Source of the DNA: an uncultured Tenacibaculum sp.
GTDB taxonomy: Bacteria; Bacteroidota; Bacteroidia; Flavobacteriales; Flavobacteriaceae
Direction of reading: 5' to 3'
DNA length: 64,000 nt
Assembly (NCBI RefSeq): GCF_947502995.1
Contig: NZ_CANNBW010000014.1
Coordinates: 80,582 to 144,581, forward strand
In this document: piece after piece, positions 27,001 to 34,347 of the stretch
Layout of the letters: the number at the start of each line of letters is the position of its first letter
Position numbering within the stretch: the stretch's first letter is position 1
Notes under the pieces: generated by a model
Databases searched by the model: none
What the model was told of the DNA's origin: nothing
Seen by the model: only the letters and a program-made list of their open reading frames with translations
Program-made: the position numbers and the translations under genes

Positions 27001-27739
27001 CTGCTTTTAATGAAATCACAGATTCAAACTCTTTGGTTTCGTAGAAATCAGGTTTATCTGCACTTTTAGGAGCAAATTGTTCAACTTTAGGTCCTTTTAT
27101 GAAAGCTACATTATCTTTATACGCAGAAACAATATCATTTGGATTTTGTTTAGAAGTCTCTTTAATCATTTTGAATAAAGAAGTAGGTTGTTCTTCTCCA
27201 TCTATGACAAAAGTTCCATTAAAAATTTTATGTCTACAGTGTTCTGAGTTTACTTGTGAAAAACCGAAAACTTCAGAATCTGTAAGCTTTCTTCCAATTC
27301 TTTCAGAAACTTCATTCAAATATTCAACTTCTTCGCTACTTAAAGCTAAACCTTCTTGCTCATTATAAGCTGCAATATTTTCAATTGCTACAATTGGTTC
27401 AGGTGTAATGTTTATGGTGTACGTTTCTTGATCTAATTTTTCAAATTTTTGAGAAATCATCGGATCAAATTTAGAAAAATCTTTAGCGACAGCATTAAAT
27501 TCTTCAATTCTTATAATACCTTCAATACCCATATTTTGGGTAATTTCAACGGCATTTGTACTCCAAGGTGTAATCATAGCTGCTCTTGGTCCAACAAAAA
27601 AGGCGTCGATAGACGCCACGTTTATTTTAGGTTGATTACCAAATAACCAAGTTAATTTTGCTATAGTCTCAGATGTTAATTCTTCTGTTGTTTGAACAGC
27701 AAAAACCTTGCTGTTTGTGTTTCCAAAGAAATGAATCAT
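24068..27739 (-). CDS. purL: Phosphoribosylformylglycinamidine synthase (large, single-chain)
   Basis: A 1223-residue FGAM synthase that converts FGAR, glutamine and ATP to FGAM in purine synthesis. The N-terminal and linker regions lead into two AIRS-like synthase domains (HNFPTTVEPFNGAATGSGGE; later GHDVASGGLITTLLELCF). The C-terminal glutaminase domain has IREKGSNSEREMANAMYLAG, the nucleophile region VGICNGCQLWMELELI and the catalytic His/Glu in LVTMPHIERSTF. The length matches the gamma-proteobacterial-type long PurL, so no separate PurQ and PurS are needed. It is transcribed alone, ending at the terminator at 24011. No purine riboswitch is evident in its short leader. Confidence 0.97.
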   Translation of the reverse strand: MIHFFGNTNSKVFAVQTTEELTSETIAKLTWLFGNQPKINVASIDAFFVGPRAAMITPWSTNAVEITQNMGIEGIIRIEEFNAVAKDFSKFDPMISQKFEKLDQETYTINITPEPIVAIENIAAYNEQEGLALSSEEVEYLNEVSERIGRKLTDSEVFGFSQVNSEHCRHKIFNGTFVIDGEEQPTSLFKMIKETSKQNPNDIVSAYKDNVAFIKGPKVEQFAPKSADKPDFYETKEFESVISLKAETHNFPTTVEPFNGAATGSGGEIRDRLAGGKGSIPMAGTAVYMTSYSRLEENRPWEKAMDERKWLYQTPIDILIKASNGASDFGNKFGQPLICGSVLTFEHEEDARKLGFDKVIMQAGGIGYGKADQALKDTPKEGDKIVILGGENYRIGMGGAAVSSADTGEFSSGIELNAVQRSNPEMQKRAANAVRGMVESEENFIVSIHDHGAGGHLNCLSELVEDTGGKIDLDQLPVGDPTLSDKEIIGNESQERMGLVISEENSEILNRIAERERSPMYTVGDVTNDHRFTFKSKTKGNTPMDLALSDMFGSSPKTIMTDKTINRNYKEITYSSENFESYLHQVLQLEAVACKDWLTNKVDRCVGGKVAKQQCVGQLQIPLNNVGVMALDFKGKEGIATSIGHSPISGLIDSRAGSLNSIAEALTNIIWAPLKDNLQSVSLSANWMWPCKNEGEDARLYKAVKAVSEFSIDLGINVPTGKDSLSMKQKYPNEDVISPGTVVISAAANCNDITKVVEPVFQQNKGDIYYINLSQDSFKLGGSSFSQVVNKIGNEVPSIKNAAFFKKAFNTIQELIKQEKIVAGHDVASGGLITTLLELCFANTNTGANLDLSSLNENDSLRLLFAENSGIVIQGSDSSIEDALKANAIEFFKIGTVTESDRINIKNNTDLYSLSISELRDVWYKTSYLLDQKQTANNLAEDRYQNYKNQPLTYSFPSNFTGELPKIDTTKPKPKAAIIREKGSNSEREMANAMYLAGFDVKDVHMTDLISGRETLEDIQFIGAVGGFSNSDVLGSAKGWAGAFLYNEKANTALKKFFEREDTLSVGICNGCQLWMELELINPEHDIHGKMIHNDSNKHESSFTSVKVQENNSIMLSSLAGSTLGVWISHGEGKFNLPKQENEYNVVAKYAYEEYPHNPNGSDYNVAMLTDKTGRHLVTMPHIERSTFQWNWPYYPEGRKDEVSPWLEAFINAKNWIDNKNDD

Positions 27740-27808
27740 TATGTTAAGTTGTGTTTACGTGTTGTTATAAGGGTGTAAATTTAATTCTTTTGAATGAAAT
27801 AGAAGCAT

Positions 27809-27834
27809 AAAAAAAGCGGCAAAATTTTGCCGCT
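27809..27834 (-). terminator. Intrinsic terminator after the endonuclease gene
   Basis: A perfect 20-bp palindrome, arms AGCGGCAAAA/TTTTGCCGCT (27815-27834), followed on the minus strand by a T run (27814 down to 27809). Confidence 0.85.
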
Positions 27835-27841
27835 CTAATTT

Positions 27842-29989
27842 TTACTTTACTAATATCTTTTGATGTTTATCTCCAGAATCTGTCTTTATTTTTAAAAAGT
27901 ATATTCCAGTTTGTAAATTCTTAATAAAGATTGTGTTTTCATTTAAGTTTTTAGAAGAATTAAAAACTTCTTTACCATCTATAGAAAATACACTTACTCT
28001 ATTAATAGTAACATTACTTTTGTTTTGAATTTTAATAGTTCCATCAATAGCTGGATTAGGAAAAACTTTTATACCATTTAGAATTTCTTCATCTACACTA
28101 GCTGTAGCTGTATTGTGAATTCCGATATTTTCAACATTATCTCTAGGGAACTCTTCCCATTCATTTGCTAAATCGAAAGTTGTGTTAGGACTAACAACAG
28201 TTAATTTTCTACGTAATGTTTTATCTTTTGCAAAATTACCTGTTCCTCCATTGAAAACACCAATAATATCTATTAAAACATCATTTTTAAATAAACCAAC
28301 AGGATCATTTCCATTGAAATTTATAGGCTCTCCGTTGTTAGTTGCACTAGAGTTAGGATGATTTAAATCAGCTTCATCAATTAGTTTTTGAAGAGAAGCG
28401 CTTCCATTTATAATTACATATACATCTCCCGCCGCTATTGTTCCTGAAAGATTAAGAGGAGCAGACCAAGTTGAACCACCATTTCCATTTCTTCTGACAC
28501 TATACACAGATAAATCAATTGGATTAGAAGTAACATTAGCGATTTCAATAGCTTTATTATTACTTGACCCTTCTACATATTCTGAGAAAAATAGTTCATT
28601 TGCGCTTGAAGTTCCCCCATCTGTAGTTGTTGCGTTTACTCCAGTACTTAATGAAGAAGAATTACCAACCGCATCTTTTGCTAAAACTTGAACACTATAA
28701 GTAGTAGAAGCTGTTAAACTATTTGCAGTATATTCTGTATTCGTACTAGTTCCATTTACACTTCCATCAATATAAATTTCATATTCAGTGACAGCAGTAT
28801 CATCAGTAGATGCATTCCAAGAAACTTTAAATGTAGTATCTGTTTCATTACTAATAATAATATTAGTTGGAGTAGTAGGAGCAGTTGTATCTTCTAAAGT
28901 TTTAGGTATTATTGGAGAAGTTTGAGCAGATTCATTACCAACAGCATCTTTTGCTAAAACCGAAATAGAAAATGTTGTATTAGAAGCTAAATTACTTAAT
29001 GTATGGTTTGTACTTGTTACATTAGTGTTTAAGGTTCCATCTACATAAATATCATAACTAGTTACATCAACATTGTCTGTTGAAGCTGTCCAAGAAATAT
29101 CAATAGATGAAGTGGTGATATTACTAGCCATTAAATTTGTTGGCACAGTTGGAGCTTCTGTATCTGAACTTGAGTAAATTCCCCAAATATCTTCCGCATC
29201 TGGTCCTCCCCAAATTCTTGTAGCTAATCTTGGATTATCAATAAAAGGGTTTCTATTTCCTTGAGCATAAGTGTTTGAAGTATTTTCATGAAAAGTATTT
29301 CTTTGTTTTTCAACATCAGAAACAGGGTCTTCTGCATTCCATTGTAAAAACAAATCAATCATGTCATCTGGAGTAGCAGATGAACTACCAACACCAACTT
29401 GTGTAGGCTTACATTGGTCACCATATCTTAAATACATGTACATGATAATTCTAGCTACATCACCTTTCCATTCGTCTCCAGGATACCATCCGTTTGTAAC
29501 AGCTCCTGAATTACCAGAACCAGTTGCAAATCTTTTATTTCCTCTTGATGAATTAATTTGTGTATCAGAAGGGCGTAAATTATGAGCGTCAGCATAAGGA
29601 GGTCCGTTTGTACCACCTGCGTCTAGATCAGGATTCCCTAATGAGTTAGCGTAAACATGCTCACGGTTCCATTCTCCGTTATTTCCTCCATTATCATTAA
29701 TTCCTCTGGTTCTAGAAGTTGACCCAGAAGTACTGTAACCATAAATTAGTAAAACTTCTGAACTATTAACAGGATTTACATCAGTAACTCTAGAAGCTTC
29801 CCATATTCCTGGAGTATAATCTAAAGCGTTAGTGTGAGTATTAATGATTTTTACAGATAAAGCATTTTTTAACGATGTACCTGTAAGATTTAGATCAACA
29901 TCACTATAGTAACTTTGTTGACCATAAATTGAGCTTGCTAAGGTTAAACATAACAAGGCAAAAATAGTTAAAGGTATTTTTTTTACCAT
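27842..29989 (-). CDS. Secreted endonuclease I with Fn3, lamin-tail and type IX sorting domains
   Basis: A 715-residue extracellular nuclease. After a signal peptide (LTLASSIYGQ) comes an endonuclease I domain of about 250 residues with the family motif ADAHNLRPSDTQINSSRGN and GDVARIIMYMYLRYG. Two fibronectin type III domains follow (about 285-370 and 375-460; SIDISWTASTDNVDV and FKVSWNASTDDTAV), then a lamin-tail domain (ELFFSEYVEGSSNNKAIEIA) and a C-terminal type A sorting tail with VFPNPAIDGTIKI and GIYFLKIKTDSG. The tail predicts export by the type IX system that PorX regulates. It probably degrades extracellular DNA for nutrients or phosphate. Confidence 0.93.
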   Translation of the reverse strand: MVKKIPLTIFALLCLTLASSIYGQQSYYSDVDLNLTGTSLKNALSVKIINTHTNALDYTPGIWEASRVTDVNPVNSSEVLLIYGYSTSGSTSRTRGINDNGGNNGEWNREHVYANSLGNPDLDAGGTNGPPYADAHNLRPSDTQINSSRGNKRFATGSGNSGAVTNGWYPGDEWKGDVARIIMYMYLRYGDQCKPTQVGVGSSSATPDDMIDLFLQWNAEDPVSDVEKQRNTFHENTSNTYAQGNRNPFIDNPRLATRIWGGPDAEDIWGIYSSSDTEAPTVPTNLMASNITTSSIDISWTASTDNVDVTSYDIYVDGTLNTNVTSTNHTLSNLASNTTFSISVLAKDAVGNESAQTSPIIPKTLEDTTAPTTPTNIIISNETDTTFKVSWNASTDDTAVTEYEIYIDGSVNGTSTNTEYTANSLTASTTYSVQVLAKDAVGNSSSLSTGVNATTTDGGTSSANELFFSEYVEGSSNNKAIEIANVTSNPIDLSVYSVRRNGNGGSTWSAPLNLSGTIAAGDVYVIINGSASLQKLIDEADLNHPNSSATNNGEPINFNGNDPVGLFKNDVLIDIIGVFNGGTGNFAKDKTLRRKLTVVSPNTTFDLANEWEEFPRDNVENIGIHNTATASVDEEILNGIKVFPNPAIDGTIKIQNKSNVTINRVSVFSIDGKEVFNSSKNLNENTIFIKNLQTGIYFLKIKTDSGDKHQKILVK

Positions 29990-30026
29990 AAATAACTTTT
30001 TAAAGAATTGATTTAAAAACTATAAT

Positions 30027-30812
30027 TTAATTTTTCCTAGGTATTCTATCTCTTTCAATTTTACCTTTTTTAATTGCTTTATAATTTTCATAACAATTTA
30101 ATACAGCTTCGATTAACTGTAAATCACTAGCTTTTTTAATAAAGTATTCAGAATAATTACAATCATCTAACAACTTTGTTAATTGTTGTTTATCCATTTC
30201 TAAATATTCCATCATTACTTCTCTGTCAAACTTACCAGCTAACATTTTACGTAAATCGTCTTCTTTTTTAAGCTTTTGTAATTTTTTAAGTTGCTTGGGT
30301 TTTTTTCCAAACAAGTTATAAACGAGATCTACAGGATTGAGAAGTTTAGCAATAGGAGAGGAGATTTTTTGTGGTCTTCCAACTTCATAAGTCTGTGGTA
30401 ATCCATTTAAGTGTATTCTAGTAAATTTATCTTTAGGAACCTGTTTTATATCTACTTCTAAAACTCCAATTAACTTTGTAGATTTAATTACAATTTCTTT
30501 AACTTCTTCAGGTTTTTCATTTAAGGCTATTTCTAATTCATTACCTTTTAATAAATCATTTGTTACTTTTAATTTAATAGATTCAAAACCTAAAAAAGAA
30601 ACTAATACAGTATCGTTAGCTTTAGCAGTTAATTCAAAAAGTCCATCTTCATTAGTAATTGTACCAATAACTGTATTTAAATTTAGAACATGTGAAGCAC
30701 TAAGTGGTTTCTTGGTAACAGCATGAACAACTTGGCCTCTTAATTTATTTTCTTGAGAAAAAGTGATAGAAACACTAAAGATAAGTATTAGTAAATATAT
30801 TTTTTTTAGCAT
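30027..30812 (-). CDS. CarboxypepD_reg-like domain protein, probably periplasmic
   Basis: A 261-residue exported protein. The signal peptide MLKKIYLLILIFSVSITFSQ supports the start at 30812, 13 codons after an upstream in-frame start. Residues about 22-105 form a carboxypeptidase regulatory-like beta domain (KLRGQVVHAVTKKPLSASHV, GTITNEDGLFELTAKANDTV, LVSFLGFESIKLKV). The C-terminal 150 residues are charged and helical with no recognised domain. Unlike TonB receptors that carry this domain, no plug or barrel follows. TATTATTG, one mismatch from TAnnTTTG, ends 5 nt before the ATG. It is 37 bp upstream of the nuclease gene and may be cotranscribed with it. Confidence 0.8.
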   Translation of the reverse strand: MLKKIYLLILIFSVSITFSQENKLRGQVVHAVTKKPLSASHVLNLNTVIGTITNEDGLFELTAKANDTVLVSFLGFESIKLKVTNDLLKGNELEIALNEKPEEVKEIVIKSTKLIGVLEVDIKQVPKDKFTRIHLNGLPQTYEVGRPQKISSPIAKLLNPVDLVYNLFGKKPKQLKKLQKLKKEDDLRKMLAGKFDREVMMEYLEMDKQQLTKLLDDCNYSEYFIKKASDLQLIEAVLNCYENYKAIKKGKIERDRIPRKN

Positions 30813-30883
30813 AGTGCAATAATACGGAATATTTATGGTGATATTAGTCAATTATACGTTAAAGAACTTTCAAAAAATATACC

Positions 30884-30918
30884 ATAAAAAAACGTTTCTT
30901 TAATTAAAAAGAAACGTT
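30884..30918 (-). terminator. Terminator after tRNA-Leu
   Basis: Arms AACGTTTCTT (30891-30900) and AAGAAACGTT (30909-30918) form a hairpin followed on the minus strand by a T run. Confidence 0.75.
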
Positions 30919-30923
30919 CTGAG

Positions 30924-31007
30924 TGCGCATAAGAAGATTCGAACTTCCACATTCATAAGAATACTGCCCCCTCAAGGCAGCGCGTCTACCAATTCCGCCA
31001 TATGCGC
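30924..31007 (-). tRNA. tRNA-Leu (anticodon GAG)
   Basis: An 84-nt class II tRNA on the minus strand. The acceptor arms GCGCATA/TATGCGC pair fully, the discriminator is A, and the T-loop TTCGAAT is present. The anticodon stem CTGCC/GGCAG encloses loop TTGAGGG, giving GAG. A long variable arm fits leucine. CCA is not encoded. It lies downstream of tRNA-Lys with a hairpin between them. Confidence 0.95.
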
Positions 31008-31013
31008 TTAAAC

Positions 31014-31040
31014 AAAAAAAGTTAAGCAAATGCTTAACTT
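31014..31040 (-). terminator. Hairpin with T run between tRNA-Lys and tRNA-Leu
   Basis: A 10-bp stem AAGTTAAGCA/TGCTTAACTT (31019-31040) followed on the minus strand by a run of T. It would terminate tRNA-Lys transcripts before tRNA-Leu. Confidence 0.75.
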
Positions 31041-31044
31041 TTTG

Positions 31045-31117
31045 TGACCGGGCTGGGGCTCGAACCCAGGACCCTCTCCTTAAAAGGGAGATGCTCTACC
31101 AACTGAGCTACCCGGTC
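31045..31117 (-). tRNA. tRNA-Lys (anticodon TTT)
   Basis: A 73-nt tRNA on the minus strand starting GACCGGG and ending CCCGGTC plus discriminator A. D-arm TAGCTCAGTTGGTAGAG and T-loop TTCGAGC are canonical. The loop TTTTAAG between CTCCC and GGGAG gives anticodon TTT. CCA is not encoded. Confidence 0.96.
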
Positions 31118-31144
31118 TGTTATTGTTGCTCCGAAAAGCGGTTG

Positions 31145-31152
31145 CAAATATA
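31145..31152 (-). promoter_or_regulatory. -7 promoter box for tRNA-Lys
   Basis: On the minus strand TATATTTG matches TAnnTTTG. Predicted start is near 31140, leaving a 5' leader of about 23 nt to be removed by RNase P. Confidence 0.6.
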
Positions 31153-31225
31153 CATACGTTTTTTAAAACTTGAAAGTATTTTTTGTGTTTTTTTTTTAAT
31201 ATTTGTGAAAGAAAAATTTATATAC

Positions 31226-31750
31226 ATGAAAATTATACTTTTAGGTTATATGGGAAGTGGTAAATCTACCATAGGGAAATTAGTTTCTGAAGCGGAAAAT
31301 TTACCTTTTATAGATTTAGACCATTACATAGAAAGTAAATTGAATAAAACAATTCCAGAAATTTTTGATGTAGAAGGGGAGATTTTTTTCAGACTAAAAG
31401 AACATGAATACCTAAAAGAACTTTTAGATAAAGATGATGATTTTATTCTTTCCTTAGGTGGTGGTACACCATGTTATGCTGGAAATATGGATGTAATTAA
31501 TAAGAGAGAAAATGTAATTTCCATTTATTTAAGAACATCAATCAATACAATAGTTGAAAGATTAAAGGGTGAAAAAGAATCAAGACCTTTAGTAGCTAAA
31601 CTAAATGATGAAGAATTACATGAGTTTATAGCTAAGCATTTATTTGAACGTAGTTTTTTCTATGAACAAGCCACGGAGAAAGTAAATACTAGTGATAAAA
31701 CTATAGATGAAATTAAATTAACGATTCAATCTACTCTAAAAAAGCAATAA
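31226..31750 (+). CDS. aroK: Shikimate kinase
   Basis: A 174-residue P-loop kinase that phosphorylates shikimate at the 3-hydroxyl in chorismate synthesis. The Walker A motif is LLGYMGSGKSTIGK at residues 5-18; DLDHYIE and the shikimate-binding LSLGGGTPCY follow, with the LID region KGEKESRPLVAKL. The start is taken at 31226, which places the P-loop at its usual position; an open frame continues upstream into the tRNA-Lys region but has no family sequence. The 3' end overlaps the convergent phosphoribosyltransferase gene by 20 bp. Confidence 0.95.
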   Translation: MKIILLGYMGSGKSTIGKLVSEAENLPFIDLDHYIESKLNKTIPEIFDVEGEIFFRLKEHEYLKELLDKDDDFILSLGGGTPCYAGNMDVINKRENVISIYLRTSINTIVERLKGEKESRPLVAKLNDEELHEFIAKHLFERSFFYEQATEKVNTSDKTIDEIKLTIQSTLKKQ

Positions 31751-32234
31751 TATCATTATTGTTAAATTCTACTACAACATGCTCTTTTATAGATGTTGAT
31801 AATGAAATACCCTTAAAATCGGCTTTTATAGGGTATTTTTTATGGTTTCTATTTACTAATACTGCTGTTTTAAATTTCTTTAAAGGAACCCCTAAAAAGT
31901 GTTTTACAGCATATATTAAAGTAGTTCCAGAGTGTAAAACATCATCTACCAATACCAGAGGTTTGTTAATGTAATCTTCAACAGCAATATCAGTCGTAAT
32001 TTCTTCTAATGGATTTTTTTTGTTGATACTTACTTTACAAAGAGTGATATTTAAATCAGAAATACTTTTTAGTTCTTCAACAATTTTTTCCGCTAACAAA
32101 TAACCATTATTTGCTATACCAGCTATAACAACTTCATTTTCTTGATGATTCACTTCATAAATTTGATAAGCTATTCTCTTTATTTTTTGATGAATCTGTG
32201 TATTATTTAAAATGATATTATTTGTCTCTGTCAT
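31731..32234 (-). CDS. Phosphoribosyltransferase (PyrR/type I PRTase-like)
   Basis: A 167-residue type I phosphoribosyltransferase. The PRPP-binding loop LVLVDDVLHSGTTLIYAV is intact, and the hydrophobic strand VVIAGIANNGYLLAEKI resembles the PPi loop region. Order and length are like PyrR (uracil PRTase/attenuator), but the PyrR RNA-binding features cannot be judged by eye and no pyr genes are near, so base specificity is left open. A perfect -7 box ends 5 nt before the ATG, implying a leaderless mRNA. The stop lies inside the 3' end of aroK. Confidence 0.85.
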   Translation of the reverse strand: MTETNNIILNNTQIHQKIKRIAYQIYEVNHQENEVVIAGIANNGYLLAEKIVEELKSISDLNITLCKVSINKKNPLEEITTDIAVEDYINKPLVLVDDVLHSGTTLIYAVKHFLGVPLKKFKTAVLVNRNHKKYPIKADFKGISLSTSIKEHVVVEFNNNDIIAFLE

Positions 32235-32238
32235 ACTG

Positions 32239-32246
32239 CAAATTTA
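32239..32246 (-). promoter_or_regulatory. -7 box placed for a leaderless PRTase transcript
   Basis: On the minus strand TAAATTTG matches TAnnTTTG. Its last base (32239) is 5 nt before the A of the ATG (32234), so transcription would begin at the start codon. The box overlaps the stop region of the S4-domain gene. Confidence 0.55.
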
Positions 32247-32624
32247 TGAATCTTCTTCATTAGTTTCATAATAATCTTCAATATCTCTTCGGTCTTTTTT
32301 AGTTGGTCTCCCTGTTCCTTTTTTCCTGTAATAATCTTTGGCGTATTTTAATAACTCTGTTTTTTCAAACTCTTCTTTAGGAGTTATATCTTTCCTATAT
32401 AAATCAACTAATTTAGCACCGACTCTATTCGGAGGTATATCTAAAACAGTTATTTTATAATTGATCTGATTTTTACGAACAGTTATCGTTTCTCCTCCAA
32501 AAATATCTCTTGAAGGTTTACAAATTTTATCATCTATTTTTACTTGTCCTTTTTTACAAGCATTTGTGGCTATATTTCTTGTTTTAAACAATCTTATACA
32601 CCATAAATATTTATCAATCCTCAT
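32244..32624 (-). CDS. hslR: S4-domain RNA-binding protein (Hsp15-like)
   Basis: A 126-residue basic protein with an N-terminal S4 fold: MRIDKYLWCIRLFKTRNIAT, then CKKGQVKIDDKICKPSRDI and a charged tail (KGTGRPTKKDRRDIEDYYE). This is the arrangement of Hsp15, which recycles stalled 50S subunits carrying nascent chains. The exact role in Bacteroidota is untested. The gene has its own promoter on the minus strand and lies 9 bp before the PRTase gene. Confidence 0.88.
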   Translation of the reverse strand: MRIDKYLWCIRLFKTRNIATNACKKGQVKIDDKICKPSRDIFGGETITVRKNQINYKITVLDIPPNRVGAKLVDLYRKDITPKEEFEKTELLKYAKDYYRKKGTGRPTKKDRRDIEDYYETNEEDS

Positions 32625-32657
32625 TCAAAAAGTTAATTTTTTGTTGACTTCTTTTTA

Positions 32658-32684
32658 CAAAGGTATAAAAATGGTAAATTGCAA
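32658..32684 (-). promoter_or_regulatory. Promoter of the S4-domain gene
   Basis: On the minus strand TACCTTTG (32658-32665) is the -7 box and TTG (32682-32684) the -33 box, spacer 16 bp. The leader would be about 29 nt. Confidence 0.65.
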
Positions 32685-32700
32685 GCCTAAATAAAAATAA

Positions 32701-33618
32701 ATGATGAAAATAAAACATATACTATTAGTTGGTATTATTTCAATTTTAGTGTATTCGTGTGGTGATGATGGTCCTGTGAGTACAATTGATCCAAACTTTG
32801 ATCATGCAGCACAATCTGTTATTGATAATGATTCTTTAGTTAAATTTTTTAAAAATCATTATTATGATTTAGATACTGATTTGGTAAAACCTATGGAAGA
32901 TGGTAAAACGCCACTTTCTGAAGATCCAAATTTAAAGACACAAGATGTTGTTGAAACTATTAATGGTAATGATATTGATTTTAAACTTTACGCTTATGTT
33001 AGAGATGAAGGTACATCACCAAAAGGAAATCCAACTGTTGTAGATTCTGTTTTAGTAAATTATTCTGGAAGAAAAATTTTAGATACAGAAAGAATTAGTC
33101 CTACTCAGTTTGATGTTAACATTAATACTTGGTTTGTTTTAGGTTCAGGAGTTATTCGTGGTTGGACTTACGGAATGACAAATTTTAAAGGAGGAATTAA
33201 CGCAAGTGTTCCTAATGGACCATTAACATATTCAGGTACAGGTAAAGGTGTTTTATTTATTCCTTCTGGTTTAGCTTATAGAAATGAAGGAATTCTAACT
33301 GGTGGAATATTACCTAATGACATATTAATGTTTTATGTGGAGATGAATGATATTGTTGAAAATACAGATGGCGATGTTGATGGAATACCATCAATATTAG
33401 AAGATTTAGATGGAGATGGAAAACCATGGAACGACGATACAGATGGAGACGGATTACCAAATTTTGCTGATACAGACGACGATGGAGATCTTATCTTAAC
33501 AAGAAATGAAGATACTATGATAGAAGATAATAATCCGTTAAATGATTTTAGTGATCCAGATAATCCTACATTACCAGATTATTTAAATCCAGATATCAGA
33601 AAATCTAAGGATAATTAA
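32701..33618 (+). CDS. FKBP-type peptidyl-prolyl isomerase lipoprotein with calcium-type repeats
   Basis: A 305-residue predicted lipoprotein (signal peptide with lipobox VYSC, then GDDG). The middle, about residues 110-225, fits an FKBP domain: VDSVLVNYSGRKI, FVLGSGVIRGWTYGM and VLFIPSGLAYRN correspond to the strands and the active-site IP-x-x-LAY region, and NDILMFYVEM to the last strand. The C-terminal 75 residues are acidic and carry DxDxDG repeats (DLDGDGKPWNDDTDGDGLP) like thrombospondin type 3 calcium loops. It may assist folding of outer-membrane or surface proteins. It is divergent from the S4 gene. Confidence 0.85.
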   Translation: MMKIKHILLVGIISILVYSCGDDGPVSTIDPNFDHAAQSVIDNDSLVKFFKNHYYDLDTDLVKPMEDGKTPLSEDPNLKTQDVVETINGNDIDFKLYAYVRDEGTSPKGNPTVVDSVLVNYSGRKILDTERISPTQFDVNINTWFVLGSGVIRGWTYGMTNFKGGINASVPNGPLTYSGTGKGVLFIPSGLAYRNEGILTGGILPNDILMFYVEMNDIVENTDGDVDGIPSILEDLDGDGKPWNDDTDGDGLPNFADTDDDGDLILTRNEDTMIEDNNPLNDFSDPDNPTLPDYLNPDIRKSKDN

Positions 33619-33637
33619 TATCCTAATAAGTATAAAT

Positions 33638-33670
33638 AAAAAAGGACAACGAATTTCGTTGTCCTTTTTA
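33638..33670. terminator. Bidirectional terminator between convergent genes
   Basis: A stem of about 13 bp (AAAAAGGACAACG with CGTTGTCCTTTTT) with A runs before and T runs after. It can serve both the FKBP gene and the minus-strand porin gene. Confidence 0.85.
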
Positions 33671-33688
33671 TTTTATAGTAGATTTTAA

Positions 33689-34297
33689 TTAAAATCTGTA
33701 CGAAAGTCCTATAATAATTTGATTTACTCTAGTGTCGAAATTTGCTGATCCAACATTAGAAATTAATTCAGATTCTACATCAGAAAAAGCTCTTTCCCAA
33801 CGTAAGTCTAAACCAACTTTTCCTATTTCTATTCCACCTCCTAATTGTAAACCAACAGTAAAACCATCAGCTTTTATATTAGAAACAGCATCAAAATCTA
33901 AATCACCATCAATTAAATACTGAAAAGATGGTCCAATATGAGCATAAGCTATTTTGAAGAATTTTTTTCCTAATAATACAGGAATATCTATTTTCTGAAA
34001 ATCGTAATTAGCTTTAGTTGTAAGAGGAGTTGTGTTTAATTCTACTTCACTTTTTAAAGATGTATATACCAATTCAGGTCTAATATACCAACCTGTCATT
34101 GGAAGTTTAAAACGTAACCAAACACCAGCATGAAAACCTGTTCTGCTTTCTGCATTTCCGTTAATAATATCATCAGAAACATCTCTAAATGAATCTGAGT
34201 TGTAGTTTATACCTCCTTTAATACCAAAACCTATTTGCGCTTCAGAAAATTGTACAGCTGCAAATAATAAGCATAATGTAAAAATAAGTTTCTTCAT
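33689..34297 (-). CDS. Outer-membrane beta-barrel protein (PorT-like/OMP_b-brl)
   Basis: A 202-residue exported protein with signal peptide MKKLIFTLCLLFAAVQFSEA. The mature part opens QIGFGIKGGINYNSDS and has alternating hydrophobic strands with Gly/aromatic turns, ending VNQIIIGLSYRF with the terminal aromatic typical of barrels assembled by BamA. Length suggests eight strands. Function beyond an outer-membrane barrel is not shown. Confidence 0.85.
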   Translation of the reverse strand: MKKLIFTLCLLFAAVQFSEAQIGFGIKGGINYNSDSFRDVSDDIINGNAESRTGFHAGVWLRFKLPMTGWYIRPELVYTSLKSEVELNTTPLTTKANYDFQKIDIPVLLGKKFFKIAYAHIGPSFQYLIDGDLDFDAVSNIKADGFTVGLQLGGGIEIGKVGLDLRWERAFSDVESELISNVGSANFDTRVNQIIIGLSYRF

Positions 34298-34347
34298 AAT
34301 TTTACTTTTAGAATTATTGTATATAAAAAAACGAGTTATTAACTCGT

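Noticed and set aside
25014..27646. Several plus-strand frames opposite purL
   Set aside because: Shadows of a long conserved gene; their residues show no known domain.
31091..31225. N-terminal extension of shikimate kinase
   Set aside because: It would overlap the tRNA-Lys gene and its promoter and would add 45 residues before the P-loop that the family lacks.
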